Of a stretch of 64,000 nt of DNA, positions 1 to 11,130 are shown one piece after another. How positions within the stretch are numbered: the stretch's first letter is position 1; the number at the start of each line of letters is the position of its first letter. The notes below the pieces were generated by a model. That model saw only the letters and a list, made by a program, of their open reading frames with translations, made no database searches and had not been told where the DNA came from. The stretch is taken from positions 248,001 to 312,000 of the forward strand of contig JAACJP010000036.1 of assembly GCA_013368375.1 (NCBI GenBank), read 5' to 3'. This DNA comes from Tricholomella constricta. Taxonomy: Eukaryota > Basidiomycota > Agaricomycetes > Agaricales > Lyophyllaceae. Made by a program: the position numbers and the translations under genes.

Positions 1-3000
1 GGATAAGCCCTCTGACGCCTCGCAGCCTCCGTCCGACTCTTCCTCCGAATCCCAAGCACCCGCGACCCCGCCCGACTCACCTGAATCACCGCCCCCGGCA
101 CCTCCACCGTCAAAGCCCAGCTCAGGCTCAATAGCGAAGCAATCAGTCCCCGAAGTCTACCCCCAGGTCCTGGCGCTGCCTATCGCGCGCCGCCCTCTCT
201 TTCCCGGTTTCTACAAGGCGGTGGTGATTCGGAATCCTCACGTTGTTGCGGCTATCAAGGAGATGATGAAGCGCGGACAGCCCTACCTCGGTGCGTTCTT
301 ATTGAAAGACGAGAATGCGGACAGCGACATTATCACGGACATCAACTCGGTACATCCTGTCGGCGTCCTTGCCCAGATCACCAGCGTCTTTGCGGCGAGT
401 GGTAGCGGAAAGGAGGGCGAAGACAAGGAAGAGGGCCTCACCGCGGTGCTCTACCCACACCGGAGGATTAAAATCACGGATCTACTGAAGGCTGGAGGCG
501 TAGCAAAGGTCGAGGATGTGGAACACCAGACGGTGGAGCCGCCGACCACGACTATCGAAGGTGCGCAGCAATTGACTTCGCATAAGACTCTACCTGATCA
601 CACTCTCGCAGGCCCCGTACAAACGAACTTCCTCTTCGACCACGCCGTCTCAGTCGTACACGTCGAGAACCTCGTCACACAGCCGTACAACAAGGACGAC
701 CAGTACATCCGCGCTTTCATGTCCGAGATCGTCTCCGTATTTAAGGATATCGCCCAGCTAAACCCGCTCTTCCGGGACCAGATCACCAATTTCTCGATCA
801 ACCAGGTTGCCTCGAACGTCTTTGACGAGCCAGACAAGCTCGCGGACTTTGCGGCTGCCGTGTCGAGTGGTGAGGTCCGCGAGCTCCAGGACGTTCTTGA
901 GAGTCTCGTCGTCGACGACCGCTTGCGCAAGGCACTGCTTGTGTTGAAGAAGGAGCTCATCAACGCACAATTGCAGTCGAAGCTCTCGCGTGACGTGGAC
1001 AGCAAGATCGCCAAACGCCAGCGGGAGTATTATCTGATGGAGCAGCTAAAGGGTATCAAGAAGGAACTGGGCATGGAGAGCGACGGGAAGGACAAGCTCA
1101 TCGAGAAGTTCAGGGAGCGGGCGAAGGAGCTGAAGATGCCCGAGCTGGTCAGGAAGGTGTTCGACGAAGAGCTGAACAAACTTGCATCGCTCGAGCCTGC
1201 TGCCAGCGAGGCCAGCGTTACCAGGAACTACCTCGAGTGGATTACCCAGGCAAGTCCTGCGCTCCCTTTCCTTCCGTTCTGTTTGAAGTATTAACGCTGC
1301 TCTAGATCCCCTGGGGAACGCACACGCCTGAGAACTTCTCCCTCCCACACGCTCAACGTATCCTCGACGCGGACCATTACGGCCTCACTGACGTCAAGTC
1401 GCGCATCCTTGAATTCCTCGCTGTTGGCAAGCTCCGCGGCTCCGTCCAGGGTAAAATCATTTGTCTCGTCGGTCCGCCCGGCGTGGGCAAGACCAGTATT
1501 GGCAAATCCATCGCAGGCGCGCTCGGACGGCGCTTTTTCCGGTTCTCGGTTGGTGGTCTGACTGACGTCGCGGAGATCAAAGGACATAGGAGGACTTATG
1601 TTGGGTAAGTGCTCACGCTTTCAACTTGGTCCTAGGCTTTTCGTTGATGAGTTTTGCAGTGCACTGCCTGGCAAGATCATTCAAGCACTCAAACGCGTTG
1701 GAACGGAGAACCCGCTTGTGCTCATCGACGAGGTTGATAAGATCGGTCGTGGCATTAACGGAGACCCCGCGAGCGCCTTGCTGGAGATGCTGGACCCCGA
1801 GCAAAACAACAGTTTCCTGGATCATTAGTATGTCGCCTTTCCCATCTATTTGTTTGACGAAGATGCTCATCTTCCCATAGCATGGATGTTCCCGTTGATC
1901 TGTCGCGTGTTCTCTTCGTCTGCACTGGTATGAACTCAACTGTCATCCACACTGCATCTCGCTGATCTTGGGTCACCAGCTAATAACCTCGATACCATCC
2001 CCGCACCTCTACTTGACCGTATGGAGGTTCTGGAAGTTAGTGGATATGTTTCGGAAGAAAAAGCTGTCATTGCGGAACGCTATCTCGCTCCTCATGCTCG
2101 TGAGGCTTCCGGACTCAGCTCAGCAGACGTGATCCTCGAGCGGGAGGCTGTGGACATCCTGATCAAGTATTACTGCCGGGAGAGTGGTGTGCGGAACTTG
2201 AAGAAGCACATCGATAAGGTGCGTTTTTCGCTCGACACTTTGAAAAGATTTTATAACTCGTGGACAGATATACCGCAAAGCCGCGTTGAAGGTCGTGCAA
2301 GAACTCGGCGAGGAGACGTTCCCTGAACCTCAGGCTGCCGCTGCCCAGGCCGAAGCTGCCTCATCTCAGTCCACGGAGCTCGCGTCTGATAAGCCCGAGA
2401 CGACGTCGCCAGCTGCGGAATCAGAACCCACGCAAGGACCCACACCCCCACCTACACCCTCTGCCTCTACCGCGTCCTCAACGTCCGAACCAGCACCAAC
2501 AACGCCGCCGCCAGCGTCACCAGCCGATACCACGCCTAATCCTGACGAAACCCACCCCAAGACCGTCACCACGCGAGAGCGCAAGCCCCTGCCCATCCCC
2601 GAATCTGTGCACATCAGGATAACGCCCGACACGCTCAAGGACTACGTCGGCCCGCCTGTGTACCAGAAAGACAGGATGTACGCCCGGCCGCCCCCGGCTG
2701 GTGTCAGCACTGGCCTGGGATACCTGGGCAACGGTTCTGGAGCTGTCATGCCCGTAGAAGCTATGGTGCGTCCCGTCTCTTGCTGCTCTCTTTCATTTTT
2801 TTCTTGAGTGTCTGATCGTGTGCTGTTGTCAGAGCATGCCGGGCAAAGGCGGACTCCAATTGACCGGAAAGTTGGGTGAAGTCATCCGGGAGAGTGCACA
2901 GATTGGCCTCAGCTGGGTCAAGAGCCATGCGTTCGAGTTGGGCATCACGACCAGTGCTAACGACCAGTTCTTGAATGAACGAGATGTCCATGTGCACATG

Positions 3001-3419
3001 CCAGAGGGGAGTATTGGCAAGGAGGGCCCGAGCGCGGGAACAGCCATCCTGTCTGCGTTCGTTTCGCTCTTCACGAAGACGAGGATCAACCCCGATATTG
3101 GTATGTCTTGCTTGCGCCAAGAATTGACGCCTATGACTGACGTTACTTTGACTTGCTTGTAGCGATGACGGGTGAGATTTCGCTAGTCGGGCAGGTGTTG
3201 CCCGTTGGTGGGCTGAAGGAGAAGATTCTAGCCGCCCATCGCGCGGGTATCACAACCATCATCGCGCCCGCCGCCAACCGCGCCGACATTGAAGAGAACG
3301 TTCCCGAGAGCGTGAAGACGGGCATCCGGTTCGTCTACGTGGAGACGGTGAAGGAGGTGCTGGAGGAGGTGTTCCGCGACGAGCCTGTGATGGAGCGGTG
3401 GAAAGACACGTTGCTATAA
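1..3419 (+). CDS. pim1: Mitochondrial Lon protease (PIM1-type), 5' end outside the window
   Basis: ATP-dependent serine protease of the mitochondrial matrix that degrades damaged and unassembled proteins. The coding exons, all phase-consistent, are <1-1249, 1306-1604, 1660-1827, 1881-1927, 1980-2218, 2268-2765, 2833-3100 and 3163-3419. In order they show an acidic/proline-rich segment after the missing targeting region, the Lon N-terminal substrate domain ([14 protein letters not shown]), a helical linker, the AAA+ module with Walker [10 protein letters not shown] (about 1471-1497), and the C-terminal peptidase domain. The catalytic Ser lies in GPSAG (codon 3031-3033) and the catalytic Lys in GGLKEK (codon 3216-3218). 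A Pro/Ser/Thr/Ala-rich insert of about 85 residues (2330-2590) separates the AAA+ lid from the protease domain; fungal mitochondrial Lon proteins commonly carry an insertion here. The first intron begins GCAAGT, so it is of the GC-AG class. The start codon and presequence are not in the window. Confidence 0.96.
1250..1305 (+). other. GC-AG intron in the Lon gene
   Basis: The exon before ends ...ATTACCCAG and the intron starts GCAAGT and ends CTCTAG. Joining at these points gives YLEWITQ-IPWG, the conserved Lon segment just before the AAA+ domain. No GT donor nearby gives the conserved sequence in frame. Confidence 0.9.
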
Positions 3420-3691
3420 TACTAATTATTTGGTATGTCTCTGGATAGATCTTTCAAAAGCCGAAAAGCCGACTGCTATACGCTACTACGCATACTTAAA
3501 CGGTCCTCAGCTCAAACTAGATGTTGCTTTTCCAGCCACTGACACTCTCGTTCGTGTAGCAAACATTTGTATTTCGTATCAGCACGCATAATTTCACACC
3601 ACCCCCCTCATCCCCTTTGTCAGTTATAACTTTCAGTTGTCCAGCAGTGTTTTCGTGTGTTCCTCCCGAACCGTCGTCCTGTCTGCCAATC

Positions 3692-3757
3692 ATGGCAGAA
3701 ACAACGACCCACGATCTTCAAGCAGGTGCCTGCGTTATTATTGATAATAAGCGCTGA
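3692..3757 (+). other. Short leader ORF, 21 codons (array copy 1)
   Basis: A 21-residue ORF beginning MAETTTHDLQAGACVIIDN lies 84 nt upstream of the main ATG (3842). Copies 1 and 3 keep the same length and differ by one residue in the first four (MAET against MAEI). This may be an upstream ORF in the transcript leader or a relic exon. I do not recognise a family with confidence. Confidence 0.4.
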
Positions 3758-3841
3758 AATTGCCACAAAAGTAAATAAATCAATGATGACGCAAGTGGCG
3801 CAGATTTGTTAAACCAACTCCTGTGTTACTCACCCTCCATC

Positions 3842-4587
3842 ATGTCTAAAAGAACCCCCTCCGAACTCAGCGCCGTGTCTGCGTTGTTCAATGACTGCAT
3901 CTCCATCATCCAAAACAGGTCTACAGGCAACCTGGATGAGGCCGCAGAAGCATGGCTCAAAGATGCACGGCTGGACATAATGCGACAGGTCGAACAGAGG
4001 TGCGGTTTCAGCGGATCCTTACTTTCACAGACATTTATCATGCAATGGGGCTAGTTAGCTATCAGAAGCTTGCAGAGGGCATAAACGACCCAATGAGCAC
4101 GCCGCGCTGGGCCCTCGATCCTTCCCAGCGCCTCAATATCTACACGAAGGGTCACGCGTACCAGTTGAATGCCTATTGTAACGCATTCGTTCAAGAGTTC
4201 AAAAATCTCATGGCAGAGTGCGCCTTTGACGCTGCCGTGACCTGCAGCAGCACATGGACATCCGAGACGATGTACAGTATCGCAATCAAGTTCCCTGTAG
4301 CAGGCGCTGCTGCGCCGAATGCGCAACGGGCACTGTCCCACTCCGAAATCACGCGGCGATTCAAAAAACTGCCGCGTTTCAGTTCGAATGCGTTGCGGAT
4401 ATCGCAAGTGATTGAGGATTCTGATGCTGAGATGGGAGAAGATAACGAGGAAACTGTTGCATCTCCTACACGCAGGTGGACGAGGTCTCAGAGTGCAAAG
4501 AGGAAGAGGACTCAAGATGAGGCGGGTCATGGAGAAGGTTCTACGGGAACTAGGAGGTCCAAGAGGCTTCGGGGTTCGACCAACTGA
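3842..4587 (+). CDS. Hypothetical basic-tailed protein, tandem copy 1
   Basis: Not a family I recognise. Two reading frames are open and conserved in all three copies: one from MSKRTPSELSAVSALFNDC, the other ending in a Lys/Arg-rich tail (RRSKRLRG). A 77-nt intron at 3989-4065 (GTCGAA...TATCAG) would join them in phase to give about 222 residues. The donor is weak, so the junction is uncertain. The alternative is an unspliced product from the ATG at 3952. The C-terminal third is low complexity with acidic (IEDSDAEMGEDNEE) and then basic stretches, suggesting a nuclear protein. No transmembrane segment or signal peptide is visible. The copy lies 422 nt downstream of the Lon stop. Confidence 0.55.
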
Positions 4588-4831
4588 GACGGCAAGAAGA
4601 AATCTCGAGCGAAGAAATGATAACATCCTCTCGCGACAATTTCGGTTCTACGACGGTCCTCAGCTCAAACTAAATGTTGCTTTTCCAGCCACTGACACTC
4701 TCGTTCGTGTAGCAGATATTTGTATTTCGTATCAGCACGCATAATTTCACACCTCCCATCCTTCTTCCACTTTCGACTTGTCCAGTGAGGGTTGTTTCAG
4801 TATTCTCGAACCGTCATCCTATCTGCCAATC

Positions 4832-4882
4832 ATGGCAGAAACAACACAACACGACCTTCAAACAGGTGTCTGCGTTATTTGA
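4832..4882 (+). other. Short leader ORF, truncated to 16 codons (array copy 2)
   Basis: Counterpart of the ORF at 3692, beginning MAETTQHDLQTGVCVI and ending at an early TGA. It shows that the full-length form is not required in this copy. Confidence 0.35.
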
Positions 4883-5066
4883 CGACTATATACATGGCCA
4901 TGGATCAGGCCGATAATAAAGTGCTAAAATCGCCATGAAAGCCGTGTGGCACATAAATAAATAAATAAGCAACATCACGCAAGTGGCGTTGACGGCTGCT
5001 TGTGTAGGTTTGTTGAACAATCTTGCACAGCTAATTTACTTTCACTCCACCTCACCTCAAATCTCC

Positions 5067-5875
5067 ATGTCTAAAACAACCTCCTCTGAACTCAGCCAAG
5101 TATCTGCGTTGTTCAAGGACTGCATCTCCATAATCAAAAGCAGGCCTGCAGGCGACCTGGACGGGGCCGCAGAAGAATGGCTCAGAGATGCACGGCTGGA
5201 CATAATGCAACAGGTCAAAAAGAGGTGCGGTTTCAGCGGATCCTTGCTTTCACGGAGACTGATCATGCATGGGGGCTAGTTAGCTATCAGAAGCTTGCAG
5301 AGAGTATAAACAACCCATTGAACACGCCGCGCTGGGCCATAGATCCTTCCAAACATCTCACTATCTACACGAAGGAACACCCGTACAGCTTGAATGCCTA
5401 TTCTGGGATTTTCCTCCAAGATTTCTACAATCTCATGGGAGAATGCGCCTTCGACGCTACCGTAACCTGCAACTTGAACGCACTTGGAGAAAAATCCTTC
5501 TACGCTATCAAAATCAAGTTAACTGTAGCAGGCGCGCCGAATGCGCAACAGTCGTCGATATCATCCCCATCCGAAGCCATGAAGCGTTTCAAAAAACTAC
5601 CACGTTTCAGTGCGAAGGTGTTGCAGATATCGCAAGTGATTGAGGATTCTGATGGTGAGATAGGAGAAGGAACTCGGGAAGCAGGCACAGGCGCAGACAA
5701 GAACGACGAAACTGTTGCATCTCCTATACGCAGATCAACGAGGTCTCAGGGTGCAAAGAGGCAGAGGACTCAAGATGAGGCGGGTCATGGAGAAGGTTCT
5801 ACGGGTACTAGGAGGTCCAAGAGGCTTCGGGGTTCGACCGAAGGCGGCAAGAAGAAATCTCGAGCGAAGAAATGA
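5067..5875 (+). CDS. Hypothetical basic-tailed protein, tandem copy 2
   Basis: Paralogue of the gene at 3842. It starts MSKTTSSELSQVSALFKDC. Proposed exons are 5067-5213 and 5291-5875, with a 77-nt intron (GTCAAA...TATCAG) at the position matching copy 1, giving about 243 residues. The tail (TRRSKRLRG, then a KKKSRAKK end) is longer than in copy 1, whose stop comes earlier after GSTN. Substitutions between copies in the second exon leave its reading frame open throughout. Function unknown. Confidence 0.55.
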
Positions 5876-6091
5876 TAACGTCCTCTCCCGACAGTTTCGG
5901 TTCTGCAACGGTCCTCACCTCAGATTAAATGTTGCTTTTCCAGCCACTGACACTCTCGTTCGTGTAGCAAACATTTGTATTTCGTATCAGCACGCATAAT
6001 GTCACCCCCTCTCATCCCCTTTTCCATTCCAGCTTCAGTTGTCCAGCAGTGTTTTCGTATTCCTTTCGAAACGTCGTCCTGCCCGCCAATC

Positions 6092-6157
6092 ATGGCAGAA
6101 ATAACAACCCACGATCTTCAAGCAGGTGCCTGCGTTATTATTGATAACAAGCGTTGA
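6092..6157 (+). other. Short leader ORF, 21 codons (array copy 3)
   Basis: Begins MAEITTHDLQAGACVIIDN, the same length as copy 1, and ends 93 nt before the ATG of the third gene at 6251. Confidence 0.4.
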
Positions 6158-6250
6158 AATTTCCACGAAAGTAAATAAATCAATAATGACGCAAGTGGCG
6201 CAGGTTTGTTAAACCAACCAATGTTACTCACCCTCACTCAAATCTCCATC

Positions 6251-7032
6251 ATGTCTAAAACAGCCTCCTCGGAACTCAGCCAAGTCTCTGCGTTGTTCAA
6301 TGACTGTATCTCCATAATCAACGGCAGGCCTGCAGGTAACCTGGATGGGGCCGCAGAAGCATGGCTCAAAGATGCACGGCTGAACATAATGCGACAGGTC
6401 GAAAAGAGGTGCGATTTCAGTGGATCCTTACTTTCACAGACATTAATCATCCAATGGGCCAAGTCAGCTATCACAAGCTTGCAGAGGGTATGAACGACCC
6501 AATGAGGACGCCGCGCTGGGCCCTTGATCCTTCCCAACGTCTCAATATCTACACGAAGGGTCACCCGTACCAATTGAATGCCTATGCCAATACATTCATT
6601 CAAGAGTTCAAAAATCTCATGGCAGAGTGCGGCTTTGACGCTGTCGTGACCTGCAGCACATGGACATCCAATACGGTCTACAGAATTGCAATCAAGTTCC
6701 CTGTAGCAGGCGCTGCTGCGCTGAACGGGAAACGGGCACTGTCCCACTCCGAAAACAGGCGATTCAAAAAACTGCCACGTTTCAGTGCGAATGCGTTGCG
6801 GACATCGCAAGTGATTGAGGATTCTGATGCTGAGATGGGAGCAGGTGACGCAGCCAGTAACGGCGGAGCTGTTGCATCTCCTACACGCAGGTGGACGAGG
6901 TCTCAAAGTGCAAAGAGGCAGAGGACTCAAGATGAGGCGGGTCATGGAGAAGGTTCTACGGGCGCTAGGAGGTCCAAGAGGCTTCGGGGTTCGACCGAAG
7001 ACGGCAAGAAGAAATCTCGAGCGAAAAAATGA
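6251..7032 (+). CDS. Hypothetical basic-tailed protein, tandem copy 3
   Basis: Third paralogue, starting MSKTASSELSQVSALFNDC. The acceptor used in copies 1 and 2 (TATCAG) is changed to TATCAC here. An acceptor three bases on (CACAAG) keeps the phase, giving exons 6251-6397 and 6478-7032 and about 232 residues. It has the same acidic then Lys/Arg-rich C-terminus ending KKKSRAKK. In this copy the first frame stays open past the proposed intron to 6493. Function unknown. Confidence 0.52.
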
Positions 7033-7329
7033 TAAAAATGCATTCGACGGCTTGGGAGTAGGTCTTCAGGTCTTTCCTTGAGATGAAAGGATTTTCTGCC
7101 GACTCAACAGCGTTTTCTCGGACTTGTAACAACAGTTGACGAGTTTTCCCCTGCTTTACACATTGATCCTTCTCGAATCGTTTGCGGCATCACATCATAT
7201 TATAAAATTTTAAATCAATCTTGTCATCTCTCCTGGAGTGAGTAAGTCATCACTTCCTGCTTCGTGTCCCTGAGAAACAGTAACCTTAGCCTACTGCTAG
7301 TCGGTATACACTGTCAAATAAGACGGCAG

Positions 7330-9568
7330 TCAACCGATGACCTTCTCGTTAGGGCTATCTTCAGAGTCGTCCATCTCGCCAGACACTGGTGAAGGCGTAA
7401 TCGCAAGGACCGCGGGAATAGCAACCACGAGAGAGGCGCCCAGGAGCGCCCAGTTTATGGTCAATTGAGTAATGGCCGGGACTACATGCCGGAGATATCG
7501 CATTAGATCCTTTTTTGTGAGAGACGGTTATATCAAAATGACGTACATTTAAGAGCATTTATTCTCCAGGCGACGGCCCCGCCAGTGGCTTGGAAGGTCT
7601 TGTACACTATCGAACGTCGAGTTATATGAGAACAGATACATGTCTTGAAAGAACGCACGTCCAACATATTTTGCAGCTTCGTGGGGGGAGTCGGCAAGGG
7701 CCGCCATCATCCAGTAACAGTAGGACTAGAAAACACCTTCATCAGATCCTAATTCTTTTGTGGAACGGGACGGAAAAAAGGTAACTCACTTGCCAAAAAG
7801 CATCGAACGCGCCATACCAGAAATATCTGAAGATTGTCAAAAACGAGAGGGCGAAAAAATCAGTGAGATGGGGCTCACAGCCAGAACGGTCCGACGTAAG
7901 TAATCCCATGGGAGAAGTCCAGCCAGTTATGTTTGCCAGTGGCGTTTTCCCATCGCTGGAACGCAAGGCCACCTGACCGTAACAGTAACCCCCGCGTCAG
8001 CTCGATCACAATCTCTCTGAGAGGGGATGCAAGTAGTACCGCCCCAGATTGAGAACCCCGTGACGAGCACGAAGACATAGCCGAGGATGGCGCGCTGAGG
8101 TCGGGTCAGATACTTCAAGTCGAGCAGGCTCCCGATTGCGATGCCGCCGAACTGCGTATGATTAGACTTTTACGACTGTGGCGAATTAGCAAGGCGTACC
8201 ATCTGCGCGATCCAGTACAAGGCACCGTTCAGAGACCGAGCGCGAAGGGTGAACGTCGCACCTAAGTCGACATCGTCTCAATCTGATGAGTGTGGTCAAG
8301 GTATCAGTATACGCATACGACGCACCGTTAACGGTATTCTGCTGATACGAGTAAAAAAAGTTGGCGCAGAAGAAAATGGGGATGAGGAACCAGATACGCC
8401 AATCCTTGAGAGCAGAAACGAATTTGAAGAACTCTTGTTTGATAGACTCCCTAAATCCGATGCTGGTACCAGAGGGTGGGGGGCCTGCTCGGGTTCCATC
8501 TTCTCTGATGACTTTATGTGGAGGTGCGATGAAGACAGACATTATCCACCCGAGAGCTGTCACGGAAGAACATCAGAGAATCTGACCTGAATAGAAAGAA
8601 GCCTCACTCACACATGATTGCCATGAAGGCACCATCTAGAATGTATGTGGGTTTTAGATTGTAATCCCAGAAGATATTGTGTAAGCAAAACGCGTACATG
8701 TCCCATCATTGACCGTCCCGCTCTTCGAATGGAAGTTCAGTGCGAAGGATATAAAGGAGCCAATTCCACCTCCGAGATTGAAGATAACCTACTCTCCAAA
8801 TCAGCCCGGATCAAAGACAGACGTGGAAAGAAACCGACCCAGAATATTCCGATCGCCATACCCTTCTTATCAGCCAGCGGGTAGGAGACCATGATCTTCG
8901 TACAAGGAGGTACTGATGATGAGAAGCAGCACGTCATCCAAAATGGGCGAACATCTACTCACAGCTCCTTGCGTTACCCATAGGAAAGAAGCACCGAGAC
9001 CCAGGATTGCGCCACTTGCGATCACGAAGCCAGAGTTGCTCGTGTGGTTGTAGCAAAGAAGTGCACCAGAGTACAGTGGGTAAGTCCACGCTCCTGGAGG
9101 AGCATGGGCAATGATCATTCAGTAGCTGCCCATGAGACCAAGTGTTGCTCCACCAACCGATTAATAGACATATACGGGGTCCAAATATCTGAAAAATAGT
9201 TGGCTGATGATCGACAGACTACGCGGGCGCTTACATACATCGAAGATGGGTGGGACAATTGTCAGTGCTGATACTGCAGTAGCCGCTAAAAGGGCTACCG
9301 TCGCATTCGCAGCGACAGTTGGGTCTAACTGGCCAGATCCACCGAGTCCACTTATCGCATTGTACATTCCTGAAAGACAGATCATGGTTAGTTCAAATGG
9401 GAGGATATGAAAAATTATTACAGTACCTGGACAGCAGAAACAGATGAACGATATAAGCAGAATTTGTGTCATTGGGTGCGCCCATATCTCGTAAAGCCTG
9501 CTGCGAGTTTCGACCAGGCCTGTGCTTTCCGAGTCGAAGTGAGCATCAACCACTGAGGGATCTCCCAT
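7330..9568 (-). CDS. UNC93-like / MFS-type membrane protein
   Basis: Multi-exon gene for a polytopic membrane protein of the fungal UNC-93/DUF895 group, a branch related to the major facilitator superfamily; substrate unknown. The proposed start is MGDPSVVDAHFDSE at 9568; an in-frame ATG lies 42 nt upstream. Recognisable blocks in order are the first helix (HPMTQILLISFICFCCPG), an intron at 9370-9426, MYNAISGLGGSG, the VSYPLADKKGMAIGIFW segment, a central cytoplasmic region (FRESIKQEFFKFVSALKDWR), LIPIFFCANFFYSYQQNTVN, and the final helix WALLGASLVVAIPAVLAI. The acidic tail ends NEKVIG. The last coding exon is 7330-7481, joined by a 65-nt intron to WRINALK. Not every internal junction was resolved, but the family blocks are collinear. 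Confidence 0.8.
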
Positions 9569-11130
9569 GATGATGTAGGGCGTAAGAGAAACTCGGGCAT
9601 CGTTGCACAACTAAGTAGCTGTCAGATTGTGCTAGAGGCTCCACCACATGGTCTGAAATCTTCTGTAATGGTCCGAACTTCTCTGATATGTTCCTTGAGG
9701 AAGTCGAAAGCATGATCGTGCCGTATATATACGCCCACGTGAGCGCTATCGTGAGACCGTGGGGATATCCACGGTTTTCAAAGCAACTCTCGACCCTTGG
9801 ACTGCTGCTGTGTATTCATAGAGGCATCATTGATACGCCCACTGTGGCCAGAATCAGAAGTCCAATGAAAGGGCAGTAGGCCAGCGATTTCAAAACAGGT
9901 GCGAAAGCCGTTTGTACAACTCTTCATTATGCCAGGCCGGCATATAAAGCGACATCCTTGGAGTGAGTCGCGTTCAGGCGTATGTCGGCGGTAAAACACT
10001 TTTGGAGCAGGAGTCACTGATACACTGATACATTAACCTATTTTTCCCAGTGTTTCCCACTTGCTTATAGCAAATTGACCTTGCGAGGTGCCTCGTGCTT
10101 GAACAAAACTCTTGGTTGAAGGTTTGACGGCCCCCACTGCATAGCGCAGAGGCCTAGAGACTGTCGCAAGTAAGGCTCGATACGACCTAGGCCCTACACC
10201 AGGTATAAATGCTCTATTCGTCAGTTACAATTTTCAAGATGAGATAACGGCGGTGCCAAAACGAACGCTTTTGCTAACATAGCCGGCCTTTTCATAGACG
10301 GACTTCCAGGCGTACACATTGACGACTCTGACATTCATCGGAAGAAGGGCAAAAATTCTAGATGGTCATGGCCGGGTATCACTTTTCGTCACAAGAATGC
10401 CATTCATTACGACGAAATTTTGACAAGTGTCTGTAAGCATGTCAACCCCGTGTTCTCCTTGCACTCGCTCAGATGACGAGTCCCAACAGCACCCACCCAC
10501 CCACCCACGCGTTCAAATTGGTGGCTCGTGACCTCTGCTGTCACCACGGTTACCAATGCATTGCGCGTACAGCCCAAACACATCGGAGCCGGGCTCGACG
10601 TCGTCAATCTCACGATCCCTTGCTGCCAGCCGGGATGTCACCAGAGATGCTGGCGGCGCGAGCTTGGATTAAGCGCTCTCAACATGCACGCAAAGGTACA
10701 ATGTATATCCACTCCAAGCGCTCAGGTACACCGTCGCACAGTGCACGATTCGCGATTGCCATCGCCCCACCGTCCAATCGAACTATGCCCAAGCGCCCCC
10801 CTCATGGGTCGCATGCTCTAGAAGCCAGTACTTACATAGCGTGACACAAGTCGTGGCTCGAGAGTCGACGCCTCCAGTCTGGTGCCGAGGAGGTGGGGCC
10901 GTGCTAGATTTCGTGCCCGTGGGCTGGGCGTCCCTGACGGGGTCGCAGACCCTGCCGAATTTTGCATGTTCCCGCCGAGGGTGATTATTCTGGCATCCGT
11001 CTTCACAGTGCACACTCTTGCGATGACATACTGCAAACCCACACGCGTCCCTACGTGCGCCCGATTGGTGGTGTCGCAATCGGGTATAGAGTGGACGAGA
11101 TTCAGACATTGTCGACGGCTACGGCAGAAC
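9569..11130. other. Intergenic stretch, no convincing gene
   Basis: No multi-exon gene was recognised. On the minus strand at about 9810-9920 a short reading frame contains a hydrophobic run (YCPFIGLLILATVGVSMMPL). This could be a decayed membrane-protein exon, but stops flank it on both sides. A CCCACCCACCCACCCACG microsatellite lies at about 10491-10508. Confidence 0.4.

Larger units (their letters stand above)
3501..4653 (+). repeat. Tandem unit 1 of a three-copy ~1.2 kb repeat
   Basis: The unit starts at CGGTCCTCAGCTCAAACT, 82 nt after the Lon stop codon. It contains a leader with a short ORF, a gene, and ends 66 nt after that gene's stop. The leader (3501-3600) recurs at 4654-4750 and 5909-6000 with few changes. 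Because the unit begins inside the Lon 3' flank, the original gene was probably a single copy next to Lon. Confidence 0.9.
4654..5908 (+). repeat. Tandem unit 2 of the ~1.2 kb repeat
   Basis: Second copy and the longest (1255 nt). It has additional leader sequence around 4880-4980, including a run of ATAAATAAATAAATAAG, and its short leader ORF is truncated. Gene and 3' flank are otherwise collinear with the other copies. Confidence 0.9.
5909..7035 (+). repeat. Tandem unit 3 of the ~1.2 kb repeat
   Basis: Third copy. Similarity ends within a few bases of the stop codon at 7032, where the sequence runs into unique DNA (AAAAATGCATTCGACGG), marking the right boundary of the array. Confidence 0.88.

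Noticed and set aside
598..1014. Long antisense ORF across the Lon gene
   Set aside because: Shadow of strong Lon coding sequence; no independent protein features.
3981..4020. Programmed -1 ribosomal frameshift as an explanation of the two frames in the tandem genes
   Set aside because: The frame change is -1, but no X XXY YYZ slippery heptamer occurs in the right phase in copies 1 and 3, and copy 2's C AAA AAG is not a proper slip site. An intron is simpler.
9810..9920. Possible membrane-protein exon on the minus strand
   Set aside because: Only about 30 hydrophobic residues, with stops on both sides and no family match.
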